Origin: Thraustochytrium sp. TN22
Lineage: Eukaryota; Sar; Bigyra; Thraustochytrida; Thraustochytriidae
Reading direction: 5' to 3'
Length of the DNA stretch: 64,000 nucleotides
Assembly: GCA_013306675.1 (NCBI GenBank)
Contig: JABLUY010000031.1
Span: 62,001 to 126,000 of the forward strand
In this document: positions 30,115 through 40,500 of the stretch, one piece after another
Layout of the letters: each line of letters starts with the position of its first letter
How positions within the stretch are numbered: the stretch's first letter is position 1
Program-made: the position numbers and the translations under genes
The notes under the pieces: generated by a model
Databases searched by the model: none
The model's input: only the letters and a program-made list of their open reading frames with translations
Told to the model about the DNA's origin: nothing

Positions 30115-31110
30115 TCAAAGCACGAAGGGCAGAAGGGCCTTGCGCTCGGGCGGGTAGTCCTCGAACTTGGCGCGGTACCAGGCGTGCGTGCGCACGGCCG
30201 TGAGCCCGAGGTTGGCGGCGACGAAGGCCAGCGCGAGCCAGAGCAGCGGGTTCTCTGGGTCCAGCAGGACGAAGGAGGCATAAATGAGGATCTCGGCCAG
30301 GTAGTGCGGGCAGGACACGAAGCGGAAGCCACGGCCCTGCGGGATGCGGTAGACGCGGCGCGCGGGGGGGTCGGCGCCCTCGGCATCGTCCGCGCGCAGT
30401 GCGGCGAGCAGGCGGTGCGACTGGTGCTGCTCGAAGGAGGCCGCGGCGAAGAGCAGCAGCGCGGGCCAGAGCAGGTCCGGCAGGCCGTCGCGTCGCGCCG
30501 CGAGGTCCTGCGTCGGCCTGTACAGCTGCGACTCGACCACGATGCTCCAGCCAAAGGCCAGATAGAAGGTGACGCCCACGATGTAGCCAAAGACGTGCAT
30601 GCGCGCTGCCGGGTTTGGCTTGAGCACGCGAACCTCTTCTTGCGAGCGGCGGACGCCCTGCACCGCGAGCAACAGCAGCATGGTGGTGGAACGCTGCCAG
30701 CCAGTCACCACGGGCGGGTGCCAGTCGGGGCTGCAGACCGAAAGGCCCGTGTATGTTGGGAGCAGGCCGCCCTCTGCGACAAAGCCTTCCACCCACTGCA
30801 GCACGACAGCGTCCCAGCGCGAGTAGGTGGCCACCATGAGCACGAGCGCCCAGCGCCAACAGACCGAGTAAAAGTGATGGAACCAGCGCTTCGGCACCGT
30901 CCACTCCTGCACGTGCGCCAAGAGTCCCTTGCGAGACTTGGCCTCCTCCCGCTCCGCCCCAGCCCCCGCCTGCTTGGTCGGCACGAGGAGCTTGCCATAC
31001 CTGCTCAGCGAGGCGGCCGACGGCAAGACCGCGGCGCCGAGGCACGACGCGAGCGCCAAGGCCCAGTACACCCTGGCGAGCGCCACGCCCAGCTGCGCGC
31101 AGCCGATCAT
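30115..31110 (-). CDS. SRD5A3: Polyprenol reductase, SRD5A3/DFG10 family
   Basis: A 331-residue multi-pass membrane protein of the steroid 5-alpha-reductase family. SRD5A3/DFG10 members act in the conversion of polyprenol to dolichol, the lipid carrier for N-glycosylation, in the ER. Around six hydrophobic segments are visible, starting with the N-terminal one (ALALASCLGAAVLPSAA). The family C-terminus is clear: RGFRFVSCPHYLAEILIYAS, then WYRAKFEDYP and a terminal ERKALLPFVL, with the NADPH-associated SCPHYLAE block. The VPKRWFHHFYSV segment near residue 70 distinguishes the SRD5A3 subgroup from the steroid enzymes. Length matches the human protein (318). Divergent from the myotubularin gene. 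Confidence 0.9.
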   Translation of the reverse strand: MIGCAQLGVALARVYWALALASCLGAAVLPSAASLSRYGKLLVPTKQAGAGAEREEAKSRKGLLAHVQEWTVPKRWFHHFYSVCWRWALVLMVATYSRWDAVVLQWVEGFVAEGGLLPTYTGLSVCSPDWHPPVVTGWQRSTTMLLLLAVQGVRRSQEEVRVLKPNPAARMHVFGYIVGVTFYLAFGWSIVVESQLYRPTQDLAARRDGLPDLLWPALLLFAAASFEQHQSHRLLAALRADDAEGADPPARRVYRIPQGRGFRFVSCPHYLAEILIYASFVLLDPENPLLWLALAFVAANLGLTAVRTHAWYRAKFEDYPPERKALLPFVL

Positions 31111-31618
31111 GTCTCCTGCCTTGGGTTCTCCCGAAATCCGCTCACGCGCTCCGGGGCGTCAGCGACGTCGCACAGGGCCTCTCGGGCCGCGCGCGGCCGG
31201 CCTCGACCTGCCGCCGCGGCGTCCGAGTCGTCGCCGGCGGCCTCGGTCTGGTCGCGCTCCTCGCCCGCGGGCGCGGCCTGCTCGGGTGGGTACCGTCCCG
31301 CCTCGCGGCGGCCGCCGGCCGCAGCGCCGCCTCGCGCGGGGGCAGCGCGCGCGCAGCGGGCTCGGGGGCTCGCGCGGGGCCCGCTCGCATCGCCCGCCCG
31401 GCACCCGAGCGCGCGCGCGGCGGTCGCGGGTCTGTTCTCTCCGCGGCGGGCAGGCGGGCAGGCGGGCAGGCCATCCATCCATGCCTCCATCCCTTCAAGC
31501 GCAGATCCGCAACGCAACGCAACGCGGCGGCGCGGCGCGGCGCAGCGACGCTCGCGCGCGCGCGTCCCGGGCGGCGGCGGCGCGGCGCGGCGGCGCGGCG
31601 GCTCCCCGCGCGCGGGCC

Positions 31619-31650
<32 letters not shown>

Positions 31651-31724
31651 CGCGCGTCTCGCGTCGCGGGATCGGCGAGGCCCGCGGCGGCGACGACGCT
31701 CACGGCGAGCGCCGGGCGGAGAAC
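31111..31724. other. Divergent intergenic region, SRD5A3 / myotubularin
   Basis: 614 bp of almost pure G/C with gcaggcgg and cggcgg runs, the densest at 31560-31650. Several open frames are compositional. No gene or clear promoter motif is seen. Confidence 0.55.
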
Positions 31725-34307
31725 ATGAGCCAGAAGCGGGCGGGCGCGGCGCGCGGCGCGCAGCGCGAGTCCGCGCGGTCAGAGGTGGACTGGGACCCGC
31801 TGTCGGGCCTGGGCAGCGCGCCGGCGCCCGATGAGGGCCAGGAGTTCAACCCGTTCGCCAGCCCGCCGCCCTCCGTGGCCGAGGCGCCCACGCTTCAGGA
31901 GGAGGAGGATGCGCAGCAGCGGCAGCAGCGGCAGCGGCAGCTAGGCATAGGTGGTGGTAACCTGCAGCTGCATGAGCCATCGTGGATGTCAGAAGATGCC
32001 CTCGTGCCGCCGCTGGATCCCATGCCGGGGAGCCTGGGCGAGGGACTGCCTGAGGCGCCGCGGCGCGCGCATCAGCCGCGGCGCGCGCCCGCGGCACGAC
32101 GCGGCGGCGCTTCGGACATGCATTTTATGAAGGCCACTGGGTCGCGTCCTTCGCGGCCTGCTCAGCTGCAGCAGGAGGCGGCGGCGCATTCGCCGCTGAC
32201 GACACTGCTGACCAGCTCGTCATCGTCGCCGTCCGCAGCGGCGCTCCCTCGCAAGGGGAGCCTCCACGATGAGTCGGGCATGCCGACGCCTCCCACCGAG
32301 GCGACGCCTGCGGTGTTGCCTGCGCAGCCGCGCGAGAACGGGCATGCGGCGGCGACCGAGGTGGGAGCCAAGGTGTCGTCCGGCCCCGGAGCGAACCTCG
32401 GTCCAGTGTCAGACCCGGAGAAGGTCACGGTCAACATCGAGCGCGTGGCGTACTTGTCTGCCTACGGGGAGGTTCTGCATGGCACGCTGCTCGTGACCAA
32501 CTTCCGCGTGCGCTTCGAGCCGATCGAGCAGAGCAAGAGCGAGAGCGGGCAGTGGCTCTTCCAGGAAGACAGCCTCTTCGACGTGCCGCTGGGCTGCATC
32601 GACCGGGTGAACCGGGCCACGAAGGACAACCAGATGGTGATTTTGGTGTGCAAGGACTTTCGCAAGCTCCAGTTCCGCTTCGCGTCGATCCAGGACGCCT
32701 CCAGGGTGCACGACTTGGTGCGTGCGTCGGCCTTCCCTTTGAGCGAACGCCAAGGCCTGCGGTGGCTCTTCGCGCTCGAGTATGGCAAGTGGGTTCTCGC
32801 CAAGGGCAGCGAGCAGCGTGGGTGGCTTCTGTATGAGCCACGGCGCGAGTTCACCCGTCAGGGCCTCTTCGGGCCGGCAGGCGACGACTACAAGTACTGG
32901 CGCTTGAGCGAGGTCAACATCCGCTACCAAATGTGCGCGAGCTATCCGTCCCTCCTGGCGGTGCCGTCAACTTTTACGGACGACGAGCTACGCGCAGTCG
33001 CCGGCTTCCGCAGCAAGGGCCGCATTCCGGTGCTCACCTGGTACAACCGCGACAACAAGGGCTCCATCTGGCGCAGCAGCCAGCCCAAAGTCGGCCTTGG
33101 CAACAACGTGTGCCGACCCGACGAGCACCTATGGGCGAGCATCTTAGGCCGCGCCGACAGCGTCGCGGCGCGTATTGTGGACTGCCGACCGTTCAAGAAC
33201 GCGCTGGGCAACAAGGCCAAGGGCCTCGGCTACGAGGACGAGGTGCGCTACCCGCACACATCGGTGTCCTTTCAAAACATCCAGAACATCCACCAGGTGC
33301 GCGGGTCGATGGAGAAGCTGCTCTCGCTCATTACAAATCCGCCGTCCTCCAGCGGCGGTAGCAGTAGCGTGTCAAGCCAGGGCCAGAGCTGGCTGGCGCA
33401 CGTCGAGAACACCAACTGGCTCAGCTATCTACGGTCCGTGCTGAACGCGAGCATCGTGGTAGCCCGCTACGTCGCCTGCAACGGATTTCCCGTGCTCGTG
33501 CACTGCTCGGACGGTTGGGACCGCACGTCCCAGGTGTGCGCCTTGGCGCAGCTCCTCCTGGACCCGTACTTTCGCACGCTGGACGGCTTCCCTGTGCTTG
33601 TCGAGAAGGAGTGGCTTTCCTTCGGCTACCATTTTATGACGCGCACCGGGCTCGGCATGGAGGGCGGCTCCGAGGAACGCTCGCCCTGCTTCTTGCAGTT
33701 TATCGACTGCGTCTGGCAGCTCCTGCACCAATTCCCCACGTGCTTCGAGTTCAACGAGGCGTACCTGCACCGCATCCTGGAGCACTTATACTCCTGCAAG
33801 TACGGCACCTTTTTGTGCGATAGCGAAGCGGAGCGCGCGCGCGAGGCCATCCAGCTCAAAACCGTCTCGCTTTGGGACCACCTGGCCGAGTGCCGCGCCG
33901 ACTTCGTCAATATCCTCTATGCGCCCGTGCCTCGCGAGCTCGAGGAAAAGATCCCTTTGTTGCCGCACCCGGCCGTCGTGGCCCGCAAGGTCGTCCTTTG
34001 GGAAGACTACTACCTGCGCTATGCGAGCGTGCCCTCGCTGCACGCCCACGCCTTTTGCTACTTGGGCCGCGCCAAATTCCGCCGCCACGTGCAGGACCCA
34101 TGCGTGGAGCTCCGCGAGCAGCTCCTCGCTGCGCGTAGCAAGTGCGAGGCGCTCGAACGCATGGTCGTTTCCCTGCGCAGCTCCGTCACGGACCTCTCTC
34201 TAGGTGAAGGCCGAGGCGAGAAGGACGATGCCGCCGACGGCACCGAGACGCAGTTGCCTGCGAACGGCGCCGAGGCAAGTCTCGTCGCCGGTATCGTGGA
34301 AGAGTAA
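31725..34307 (+). CDS. Myotubularin-family phosphoinositide 3-phosphatase
   Basis: An 860-residue myotubularin. The family removes the 3-phosphate from PI3P and PI(3,5)P2 on endosomes. Residues 1-220 are a disordered, Pro/Ser-rich extension. A PH-GRAM domain covers about 225-345 (AYLSAYGEVLHGTLLVTNFR). The phosphatase domain follows, with the active CX5R loop HCSDGWDRTSQ (Cys594, Arg600) intact, so it should be catalytically active rather than a pseudophosphatase. The post-loop sequence (LLLDPYFRTLDGFPVLVEKEW) and FPTCFEFNEAYL segment are closest to the MTMR6/7/8 group. A short coiled coil near residues 790-830 (ELREQLLAARSKCEALERMV) could mediate dimerisation. No FYVE domain is present. Confidence 0.94.
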   Translation: MSQKRAGAARGAQRESARSEVDWDPLSGLGSAPAPDEGQEFNPFASPPPSVAEAPTLQEEEDAQQRQQRQRQLGIGGGNLQLHEPSWMSEDALVPPLDPMPGSLGEGLPEAPRRAHQPRRAPAARRGGASDMHFMKATGSRPSRPAQLQQEAAAHSPLTTLLTSSSSSPSAAALPRKGSLHDESGMPTPPTEATPAVLPAQPRENGHAAATEVGAKVSSGPGANLGPVSDPEKVTVNIERVAYLSAYGEVLHGTLLVTNFRVRFEPIEQSKSESGQWLFQEDSLFDVPLGCIDRVNRATKDNQMVILVCKDFRKLQFRFASIQDASRVHDLVRASAFPLSERQGLRWLFALEYGKWVLAKGSEQRGWLLYEPRREFTRQGLFGPAGDDYKYWRLSEVNIRYQMCASYPSLLAVPSTFTDDELRAVAGFRSKGRIPVLTWYNRDNKGSIWRSSQPKVGLGNNVCRPDEHLWASILGRADSVAARIVDCRPFKNALGNKAKGLGYEDEVRYPHTSVSFQNIQNIHQVRGSMEKLLSLITNPPSSSGGSSSVSSQGQSWLAHVENTNWLSYLRSVLNASIVVARYVACNGFPVLVHCSDGWDRTSQVCALAQLLLDPYFRTLDGFPVLVEKEWLSFGYHFMTRTGLGMEGGSEERSPCFLQFIDCVWQLLHQFPTCFEFNEAYLHRILEHLYSCKYGTFLCDSEAERAREAIQLKTVSLWDHLAECRADFVNILYAPVPRELEEKIPLLPHPAVVARKVVLWEDYYLRYASVPSLHAHAFCYLGRAKFRRHVQDPCVELREQLLAARSKCEALERMVVSLRSSVTDLSLGEGRGEKDDAADGTETQLPANGAEASLVAGIVEE

Positions 34308-34542
34308 ACAATCAATGCCATTTCTGTATTCTTTGTTCTTAAGAATGGGCAGCGCCAAGACCGGCAGGGCGAAAGCTAGCCTGGTGAGCTTCTGTATCCT
34401 ATCTGGCAAGACAAGTAGATGGCGCCTGCGGGAAGCGTGTCGAGGTGAGCCTGAGCATAGAGACCATACCAATCAATCATCGCCGGGCCGAGAGGAAGCA
34501 CGATCTGACTCACAGTCAGCTTAAGGTTTCACCTCACAGCAG

Positions 34543-36339
34543 TCACTTCAGCTCTACGTGCGGTACACGAGGGGCACGGACATGGATCTTACACGACCTC
34601 GCCTGGTTGGCGACCTCGTCGAGTCCAAGCACGCGCAAGGAGAGGCGGTAGCCGCGAGGCAGAGAAAGTGCAGTGCGGTCGAGCCAGAGGCGGCGCTGGC
34701 CGCGCAGGGCAATCTCATGGTCGAGGTGCGTCGGGTGCTGCGCGCCGGTGCGGGCGATGAAGACGTCAAAGTCACAGTCAACCGACGAGAGACTGAGCGC
34801 CTGCGCGTCCACGAGCAAGCCGTACCAATGCGTGCCCAGGGAGTGGAGCTCATCCTCCAAACCTGCTGGCACGCGAAGCACCGGAAGCGAGCAGTCTTCG
34901 AGCGCAAAGCCCGTCTCGCACGTGCAGCGGCCCGCATGGCAGGTGCCATGGCCCGAGCAGTCGTGCATGGCGCTACAGAGCTTCTCCGCAAGTGAGCAGC
35001 CGCCCTTGCTCTCGGCGCGATGGCACTGCAGCGCACCGTGCTCCAGGTAATCAGCGAGCATGGCATACGACGCCTCGAAATTGTTGTGCGGCACATAGTG
35101 GCCAGCCTTGGGCACCACCAGCACGGTGAGATTGGCGGCCGCCCGCATATAGCCGCCAACGTGGCCGGTCCCCGGCAGGTAGTAGATTTCGCGCGCGCCG
35201 GCCCAGAGCGCCTCGGCACCCGGGAAGCGCAGCGTACGCAGCCAGTGCTCCTGGCCCACCGGGCCGTCCTTGGTGTCGAATTCTCCCGCGTAGACGAGGA
35301 GCGGGCGCCCCAGCTTGAGTAGCTCCTCGTACACGCTTACGTAGGAGCGCACATTGTCCGCAGAGAGCGCATGGTCCACGCGCTCGCTGCTCAGCTCGAA
35401 CACCGGCGACTTGGTGCTGTGCGCCACGTGCAGCTGCTCCTGCACGGCGGCCTGCGACAGGTAGGCCAGGACCTGTGCGTCGAGTGGCGCGAAGTCATAT
35501 GAGAATTCGCGTGCGTCATACTCGTGCACGCCCGCACTAGCGGCCTCGATGTAGCTCGTGATGTTCTTGCATGCGATTTCGCTGCGCGCGGCATCCGTGC
35601 CGATCGCCTCTTCGCAACGGCGCTCCAGGCTCGCCACCTGCGCCAGTTGCTGGCTGTCCAGGAGCCCAAGCGCCTGCGGCACCACGTGCATGAGCGTGCG
35701 CTGGGTGCGCGGCGCCACGAGCGGGTTGCCGATCAACGTGGCCTCCACCTCGATGCCCGCCTCCAGCAAAGTCTGCGTGAAGCGCGGCAGGTACTTGCCG
35801 CCGTAGGATTCACCCGTCAGGAAGAGCCGCAGTTCGCGCGTCCACGGGTGCAGCGCGTACAAACCTCGCACAAATGTAAGGAACTCCGCCGCCACCTCGT
35901 CCATTGTCGTGAGTAGAGGCTCACCGAAGGAGAATCCGGTGCCCACGGGCTGGTCCAGGTATACAACATGCGCGAGGCGCGCCCAGGTTTCCTTTGTGCG
36001 CGCCACCGTCCCGTTCGGGCCCACGCGCAGCGGCCCGTGGAAGAGAAAGTTCGCCAGCTGCGAGGACGCGCCGGGACCGCCATTGAGCCAGATCACCAGC
36101 GGCACCTCCTCCTGCAGCTGCTCCTCCTGCAGCTGCTCCTCGCGTCGCACTAACCAGTAGAACAGCTCGTGCGTCTCGGACGTCGCCACCGTGCCCGCGT
36201 ACATGCACGGCAGCTCATCGCCCTGGAAGCCTTCCAGCTCTCGTACGCGGTGCTGGTGCTCCGTGCAGGCGTCGCCCGACGCGCTCTGCGCCAGCGTCAG
36301 CGCCGCTGCCGCCGCCAGCACCCGCCACGACGCGACCAT
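34543..36339 (-). CDS. Secreted serine carboxypeptidase (S10) with EGF-like module
   Basis: A 598-residue preprotein with an N-terminal signal peptide (MVASWRVLAAAAALTLAQSA). It is a peptidase family S10 member; these are serine carboxypeptidases or related acyltransferases in vacuole, lysosome or outside the cell. The catalytic triad is visible: Ser178 in TGESYGGKYLP, Asp355 in VYAGEFDTKDG and His414 in PKAGHYVPHNN. The oxyanion region LNGGPGASSQ is present, with Ala in place of the usual Cys/Ser after Gly. After the peptidase domain comes an EGF-like module (CSGHGTCHAGRCTCETGFAL) and a roughly 105-residue C-terminal beta-rich segment of unknown identity. The extra C-terminal modules are not part of the typical S10 protein and suggest surface or matrix attachment. 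Confidence 0.92.
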   Translation of the reverse strand: MVASWRVLAAAAALTLAQSASGDACTEHQHRVRELEGFQGDELPCMYAGTVATSETHELFYWLVRREEQLQEEQLQEEVPLVIWLNGGPGASSQLANFLFHGPLRVGPNGTVARTKETWARLAHVVYLDQPVGTGFSFGEPLLTTMDEVAAEFLTFVRGLYALHPWTRELRLFLTGESYGGKYLPRFTQTLLEAGIEVEATLIGNPLVAPRTQRTLMHVVPQALGLLDSQQLAQVASLERRCEEAIGTDAARSEIACKNITSYIEAASAGVHEYDAREFSYDFAPLDAQVLAYLSQAAVQEQLHVAHSTKSPVFELSSERVDHALSADNVRSYVSVYEELLKLGRPLLVYAGEFDTKDGPVGQEHWLRTLRFPGAEALWAGAREIYYLPGTGHVGGYMRAAANLTVLVVPKAGHYVPHNNFEASYAMLADYLEHGALQCHRAESKGGCSLAEKLCSAMHDCSGHGTCHAGRCTCETGFALEDCSLPVLRVPAGLEDELHSLGTHWYGLLVDAQALSLSSVDCDFDVFIARTGAQHPTHLDHEIALRGQRRLWLDRTALSLPRGYRLSLRVLGLDEVANQARSCKIHVRAPRVPHVELK

Positions 36340-37582
36340 CGTCCCGCCGCCGCGCTACTAGGTGACTGACCGTGTCGCCTCCGCCGGGTCAGACATCTCG
36401 AAGATACTCCGCCGCAGGTAGGAGGACCCCTCTGCAAAGCTCCTCCGAATCGAGCTTCGCGGTAGGTCGCTAGCTAGCTAGAATCGGCTAGGTCTTGCCT
36501 GCAGCGCCGTACCCAAAGCCCAGCAGTCAAACGCTGACCTTCGAAATGCTCTCTGCAGTGCCAACCACAAGCGGCAGCTGCAGGCTGCCTGCGACGAACG
36601 GTGAGCGCGAAAACCATCATGTTGAGCCTGGAGTTGGGCTTGGACATGGAGACGACAGACGCACTGCGACTTGCATTGCAGCCCCAGTCAAAGATCGGCG
36701 GACTTGCTCGACGAGTTACGCGGCCGGTTCGACGTGCGAGTTGATTACGAATGATGACTGACTGGAGCGCGCGAGACTTGAAGTGTCGGCCCAGCGGCCT
36801 GCGTGCGCGAGTAAATTGCCAACAAAACGCGTCGAATTAGGCAATCGAATGCGCTGGAGCGATCTGGAGCTGGCACTTTTGCACGTCCTTTTCAAGAGAA
36901 CAGGGGGCATGGCTCTCCTCGCAGCGCCAGCCAATCTTCTTTGCTTCGCGCTTCTCTGACCCGTGCAGGAGCAACGCTTACACTGCCACCAAGTCGTCTC
37001 TTTAAGACCAAGAGTTTCGCAAGCTTGCCAACTGCTCAAAGATGGCTTGTGCCAGACGATCTTCGAGAAGCTGGACGTGGACAACTCGGATGATGTGAGC
37101 CTGTTCGAGTTCGTGCGCGTCTTCTTGCTCTTGTTGAACGAGACCTCCACAGATCGCATGCGGCGCACGAACCTCCTTCCTTGCCGCGCCTCCAAATCGC
37201 CAGAATCCCCCCCCCAATCCGAACGTAGTAGGTTGCTCGCGCTCTCAGCACGCACTCCTCCTCTCCAAGTCGCCAAGCCCTCCTCTTCACTCCGACTCGT
37301 CCCAGTCCTTCTGACCTTTGCGAATCCACGACGTCGCGCGACCAATCGCTGCGCGGGCTCGAGACTGACGATTGCCGGGCCGCCGAGCGGGCTCGAGCTC
37401 GACGCCTCGCGGCCTGGCCCGGGTGACTTGAACGCTCCTTGGTGGTCGGCGGCAGCCTGATGAGCGATCGGATCAGGCTAACGGCGGTGGTGGTTAGGTC
37501 GCGCCGGCGGGGCGCGGGCGTGAAGCGCGGCAGGCGATCAAACAACTAACTGGCGGCAGACCGAAGCGGCTGCGCGGCGCGG
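36340..37582. other. Divergent intergenic region, carboxypeptidase / POLD1
   Basis: About 1.24 kb. It holds a tagc run (36469-36481) near the carboxypeptidase start, an AT-richer stretch at 36800-36850 and the possible EF-hand remnant at 36849-37140 described separately. No complete gene is supported. Confidence 0.55.
36849..37140 (+). pseudogene. Possible EF-hand gene remnant
   Basis: A peptide with an EF-hand-like loop is encoded here: IFEKLDVDNSDDVSLFEFVR followed by a hydrophobic VFLLLLNE. The upstream piece of the same frame starts at an ATG (36849, MRWSDLELALLHVLFKR) and hits a TGA at 36957 before the EF-hand part; the frame then stays open to 37460. A plausible acceptor (pyrimidine tract then GTGCAG at about 36965-36970) could instead mark an exon edge. 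The similarity is short and I cannot name the parent. It could be a decayed gene, a missed exon or chance. Confidence 0.25.
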
Positions 37583-40500
37583 ATGAAGCGCGTGAGCGCG
37601 GCGCCGGCGGGGGCGGCGGCGGCGGTGGTGGAGCCGGCGTCGCCCGAAACGAAGCGCGCGCGCGTGTCGGAGGCGGCGCTGAAGAAGCAGGCGCTGGCGA
37701 CGACGGGCACGCCCACGGAGGGCGAGGCCAAGATGGAGGTGGACGAGGAGCTGCGGCTGGAGCGGCCGCCGCTGGACGGGACGGAGATGGAGAAGGACAT
37801 CGTGATGCAGTGGGTGGACATGGACATGTACTCGGGGCAGCCGCTGGCGGAGCACCCGGCGGCCGGCGAGGTGGTGCCCGGGCTGCGCACGGGGGAGGTG
37901 CCCATCATCCGCATCTTCGGCGTGACGGATGCAGGACGCAGCGTGATGGCGCACGTGTACGGCGTGACACCGTACTTTTACACGGACGTGCCGGGGCCGA
38001 CGTTCGCGGAGGCGGACCTGAGCCGGTTCCGCGAGGCGCTGGACGAGCGACTCAAGTCGGCGGCGCGCGTGCAGACGTCGTGCGTTGTGGCGGTGGTGAT
38101 CCGCGAGAAGATGAGCATCATGGGCTACTGCGGCGGGCAAAAGTCCAAGTACCTGCAGGTGATGGTGAGCCTGCCGAACCTGGTGCCCAAGGCGCGCACG
38201 ATCCTGCAGGGTGGCTTCCGTTGCCCCGGCTTTACGGAGAAGACGTACATGACATACGAGAGCAACGTGCCTTTTGTGCTGCGGTACATGGTGGACAACA
38301 GCATCGTGGGCAGCAACTGGCTGACGATTCCGCGCGGCCGTTTCCGCGCGGCGCGGTCGCGGCAGTCGCGGTGCCAGCTGGAGGTGGACGTGGTCTTCGA
38401 GGACATCGTGTCGCACGACCCGGCGCTGCCGGACTGGGCCGGCATCGCGCCGCTGCGCATCCTGTCATTTGACATTGAGTGCATGGGCCGCCGTGGTGTC
38501 TTTCCGGACCCGGAGGTGGACCCGGTGATTCAGATCGCGAGCTACGTCAAGGTGCAGGGCGAGTCAGAGCCGCGCGCCAAGGTGGTGTTGGTGCTGGACA
38601 CCTGCCTGCCGATCGTGGGCGCGCAGGTGCGGTCGTTCCAGGACGAGCGTGACCTGCTGCTGGCCTGGACGCAGCTGGTGCAGGACGCGGACCCGGACAT
38701 CGTGACTGGGTACAACGTGGAGTCTTTCGACTTCGACTACCTGCTGAACCGCGCCAAGGCGCTCAAGATCGAGTCGCGCTTTGCGCAGCTGAGCAAATTG
38801 CGTAACAAGGTGGCGCGCATCAACAAGAAGGTTTTCTCTTCGGCCGCGTACGGGTCCCGCGAGAACTCGGAGATCGAGATGGAGGGCCGCGTGGTGATGG
38901 ACATGATCCAGTACATGTTCCGCAACCACAAGCTGTCGTCATACTCGCTGAACGCGGTGTCGAGCGAGTTTTTGGGGCAGCAGAAGGAGGACGTGCACCA
39001 CTCCATCATCAGCGACCTGCAGCGCGGCACGGACGAGGACCGCCGCCGCCTGGCCGTGTACTGCCTCAAGGACGCTTTCCTGCCGCTGCAGCTGCTGGAG
39101 AAGCTCATGGTGGTCATCAACTACCTGGAGATGGCGCGCGTGACGGGCGTCCCCGTGCCCTTTCTCTTCTCGCGCGGCCAGCAGATCAAGGTGCTCAGCA
39201 TGCTCTACCGCAAGTGCCTGCAGCTGGACATCATCGTGCCGGTGCTGCCGCGTGCGGCGGGCGCTGGCGGCGACGGCGACGTCACCTACGAGGGTGCGAC
39301 GGTAATCGAGCCCAAGCGGGGCTTCTACGACGAGCCCGTGGCAACGCTGGATTTCGCATCCCTGTACCCGTCCATCATGATGGCGCACAACCTTTGCTAC
39401 ACGACGCTCATGACGGAGGAACAGGCGCGCGGGCTCGAGGAGAACAAGGACTACAAGAAGACGCCGACCGGGCACATGTTCGCCACGAGCGAGCACCAGC
39501 GCGGCATCTTGCCCACGATCCTAGAGGAGCTGCTCTCGGCACGTAAGCGCGCCAAGAAGGACATGAAGGCGGCCAAGGACCCGCTGCGCAAGGCTGTCAT
39601 GAACGGCCGCCAGCTCGCGCTCAAGGTCTCGGCCAACTCCGTGTACGGTTTCACCGGCGCCACCATCGGCTCGCTGCCCTGCATCCCGATCTCGTCCTCC
39701 GTCACGGGCTACGGCCGCGACATGATCAACGCCACCAAGGAGGCCGTGGAGAAGAACTACGAGGGCTCCGAGGTGGTTTACGGTGACACGGACTCGGTGA
39801 TGATCCGCTTCGGCAAGGCCACCGTCAAGGAGACCATGGAGCTCGGTCTCAAGGCCGCGGACGAGCTCACCAAGGAGCTCTTCATCAAGCCCATCGCGCT
39901 CGAGTTTGAAAAGGTCTACTTTCCGTTCCTACTTCTCGCCAAGAAGCGCTACGCCGGCATGTACTACTCAAGCTCGCCGGACAAGCCGGACAAGATGGAC
40001 ATGAAGGGCCTTGAGACAGTGCGCCGCGACAACTGCGGCCTCGTGCGCACCGTCATTGGCACCTGCCTGCACAAGATCCTGGTCGACCGCTCCGTGGACG
40101 AGGCCGTCGACTACGCCAAGGAGGTCATCGCGGCCCTCTTGCAAAACAAGGTCGACATCTCGCTCCTCATCGTCACCCGCTCGCTCACGAGCAAGTTCGA
40201 GGACACCGAGTCGAAGATGCCTCACACCGAGCTGGCGCGCCGCATGCGCGAGCGCGACCCGGGCTCTGCCCCGGTCATGGGCGACCGCGTGCCCTATGTC
40301 ATCGTTGAGGGTGCCAAGAACGCGCCGGCATACCAAAAGTCCGAAGACCCGCTCTACGTGCTGCAGCACAACCTCCCCATTGACTTCGACTACTACCTCA
40401 AGAACCAGCTCGAGAAGCCGCTCCGCCGTATCTTTGCGCCCATTCTCCCTAACGCCGACGTCATCCTCAAGGGCGACCACACGCGCAAGCGCTACAAGGC

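Noticed and set aside
29150-31045. Long frames spanning the EF-hand and SRD5A3 genes
   Set aside because: These are alternate-frame shadows of two well-supported minus-strand genes; their translations are Arg/Pro/Ala-rich without domains.
36827-36832. ACGCGT (MCB-like cell-cycle box) 750 bp upstream of POLD1
   Set aside because: A single six-base match far from the start in GC-rich DNA is expected by chance; no cluster and no E2F-type partner site.
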